6,566 nucleotides of DNA from Pseudomonadota bacterium. GTDB taxonomy: Bacteria; Myxococcota; Myxococcia; Myxococcales; Vulgatibacteraceae. The stretch spans positions 1-6,566 of the forward strand of contig JAEZJH010000006.1 in the NCBI GenBank assembly GCA_023436385.1. The letters run 5' to 3'. The stretch's first letter is position 1. Each line of letters starts with the position of its first letter. The translations under genes and the position numbers were made by a program. Of the stretch, positions 5,610-6,566 are shown in pieces. Below the pieces are notes generated by a model. It searched no databases. It saw only the letters and a list, made by a program, of their open reading frames with translations, and was not told where the DNA came from.

Positions 5610-6566
5610 GTGCCGGTGAGCGATAATGCCGCAAAGGCAAAGGTGAAGACGGCTTCGGGTGGTTCGCTCGTGGGTGGCCTGAAGGGCCGGAGCGCCGCCA
5701 CGATCTTCTACGAAGAGTTCCCGCCGGAGCTTCGTCCGACGCCCGGGGCGTTTGCCCTCGACGTGGCGATGATCTGGGGCGACGCGATCATCGAGGCCGG
5801 GCAGTTCCAGTCGGGCGAGGTGAAGGTCGGGGCCGCGCCGGGGAACCACTTCCAGGTCTACTTCGAGGGCTCGGACAGCCACGCGCTGGTGAGCCTCTCC
5901 GGACCCCAGGCCAAGGTGGTCGCTCCCGCCGGCGGGAAGATCATCGTCCGCCGGAACGGCCGCGACGAGGACGTCGGCGCCCAGGCCACCCTCGGCCTCG
6001 AGGACCGGGCCCGCGTCAAGCTGGGCGCGGTGGAGTTCGTCCTCCGGTTCGTCAAGCCCGAGCCGAAGATGAAGGCCGGGATGCGGTCGCAGGTCGACCT
6101 CTACTTCACCAAGGTCCTCTCGATCTCGGTGATGGCCTTCGTGGCCCTGCTCGGCGCGCTCCTGGTGACGCCGCTCGACAACGTCCTCCTCTCCGAGGAC
6201 CTGTTCAAGCAGCAGAACCGCTACACCAAGCTGATCCTCAAGGCGCCTGAGAAGAAGAAGGCGATCGACCTCTCCAAGCTGAAGAAGAAGGACGAGAAGA
6301 AGGAAGAGATCGAGTTCGGCAAGAAGCTCGAGGTCAAACAGGACGACAAGAAGGGCCCGCAGATCGACGCCCAGAAGCGCGAGCACGACCGCAAGAAGGT
6401 GATGGCGGCCGGCCTTCTCGGCGCGATGGGCTCGGCGGACGGCGCGGCGGCCAACATCTTCGGCGGCGGCGGCCTCGGGACCGGCATCAACAATGCCCTC
6501 GGCGGCCTCCAGGGCGGCACCGGCCTGGGCGACGCCCACGGCGTCGGCGGCCTCGGCTCCCGTGGC
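5610..6566 (+). CDS. gltG: GltG-like inner-membrane protein of the AgmX/PglI family, N-terminal part
   Basis: The frame is open from GTG 5610 to the window edge: 319 residues without a stop. The GTG is preferred because AAGGAG (5595-5600) lies nine bases upstream; a second in-frame GTG at 5616 is spaced too far. Residues about 31-148 form a compact, probably beta-rich cytoplasmic domain (LDVAMIWGDAIIEAG at 50-64, VKVGAAPGNHF at 71-81) that recalls FHA-like domains. One hydrophobic segment (about 169-189) is the only membrane span, with a Lys-containing flank before it, so the N-terminus should be inside. A Lys/Glu-rich stretch (about 206-264) follows, then a Gly-rich segment from about 284 (FGGGGLGTG, GLGDAHGVGGLGSRG), typical of the periplasmic linker of AgmX/PglI proteins. 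The TonB-like C-terminal domain expected in this family lies beyond the window. In M. xanthus GltG and GltJ are the modular inner-membrane proteins that reach from the motor side into the periplasm. GltJ is less likely because no N-terminal zinc-finger cysteines are present. Confidence 0.8.
   Translation, partial: MPVSDNAAKAKVKTASGGSLVGGLKGRSAATIFYEEFPPELRPTPGAFALDVAMIWGDAIIEAGQFQSGEVKVGAAPGNHFQVYFEGSDSHALVSLSGPQAKVVAPAGGKIIVRRNGRDEDVGAQATLGLEDRARVKLGAVEFVLRFVKPEPKMKAGMRSQVDLYFTKVLSISVMAFVALLGALLVTPLDNVLLSEDLFKQQNRYTKLILKAPEKKKAIDLSKLKKKDEKKEEIEFGKKLEVKQDDKKGPQIDAQKREHDRKKVMAAGLLGAMGSADGAAANIFGGGGLGTGINNALGGLQGGTGLGDAHGVGGLGSRG

Noticed and set aside
5505..6539. Minus-strand open frame opposite gltG
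   Set aside because: Low-complexity Leu/Glu/Arg translation with no recognisable domain; the plus-strand frame has a membrane segment and the Gly-rich linker of a known family.
6454..6566. Gly-rich stretch as a DNA repeat or assembly artefact
   Set aside because: The GGC-rich bases encode an in-frame Gly-rich linker typical of AgmX/PglI proteins, and no exact tandem unit is present.

Overview
The window is GC-rich. Its codons almost always end in G or C (GAG, AAG, CTC, GCC and TAC dominate), and no insertion sequence, CRISPR array or RNA gene is visible. Gene content and order point to a member of the Myxococcota or a close deltaproteobacterial relative. Four consecutive plus-strand genes match, in type and order, the gltD-gltE-gltF-gltG block of the Glt (adventurous gliding motility / focal adhesion) envelope complex known from Myxococcus xanthus. 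The assignment rests on protein architecture, order and remembered family features; no database search was possible.

Layout: 1-110 is the 3' end of an upstream gene with a strikingly aromatic C-terminus. 111-210 is a short gap with a strong GC hairpin just before a good ribosome binding site. 211-3720 encodes a 1169-residue secreted TPR solenoid protein (GltD/AgmU-like). 3728-5011 follows after 7 bases and encodes a TPR lipoprotein (GltE-like). 5012-5231 is a 220-base gap holding an 11-bp perfect hairpin, a plausible sigma70-type promoter and further hairpins. 5232-5504 encodes a 90-residue secreted protein (GltF-like). 5505-5609 is a gap with two small hairpins. 5610 to the window end is the N-terminal 319 residues of a single-pass inner-membrane protein with a Gly-rich linker (GltG-like, AgmX/PglI family), cut by the window edge.

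How they would work together (family knowledge plus inference): GltG sits in the inner membrane and sends a flexible arm into the periplasm. GltD and GltF are periplasmic, and GltE is an outer-membrane-anchored scaffold. In M. xanthus these parts link an AglRQS proton-driven motor to the outer surface. No motor gene lies in this window, and reduced glt sets also occur in relatives not known to glide, so motility of this organism cannot be concluded. The most open questions are the gene-regulatory structure between gltE and gltF, the cysteine pairs in GltD and GltE, and the identity of the upstream gene.
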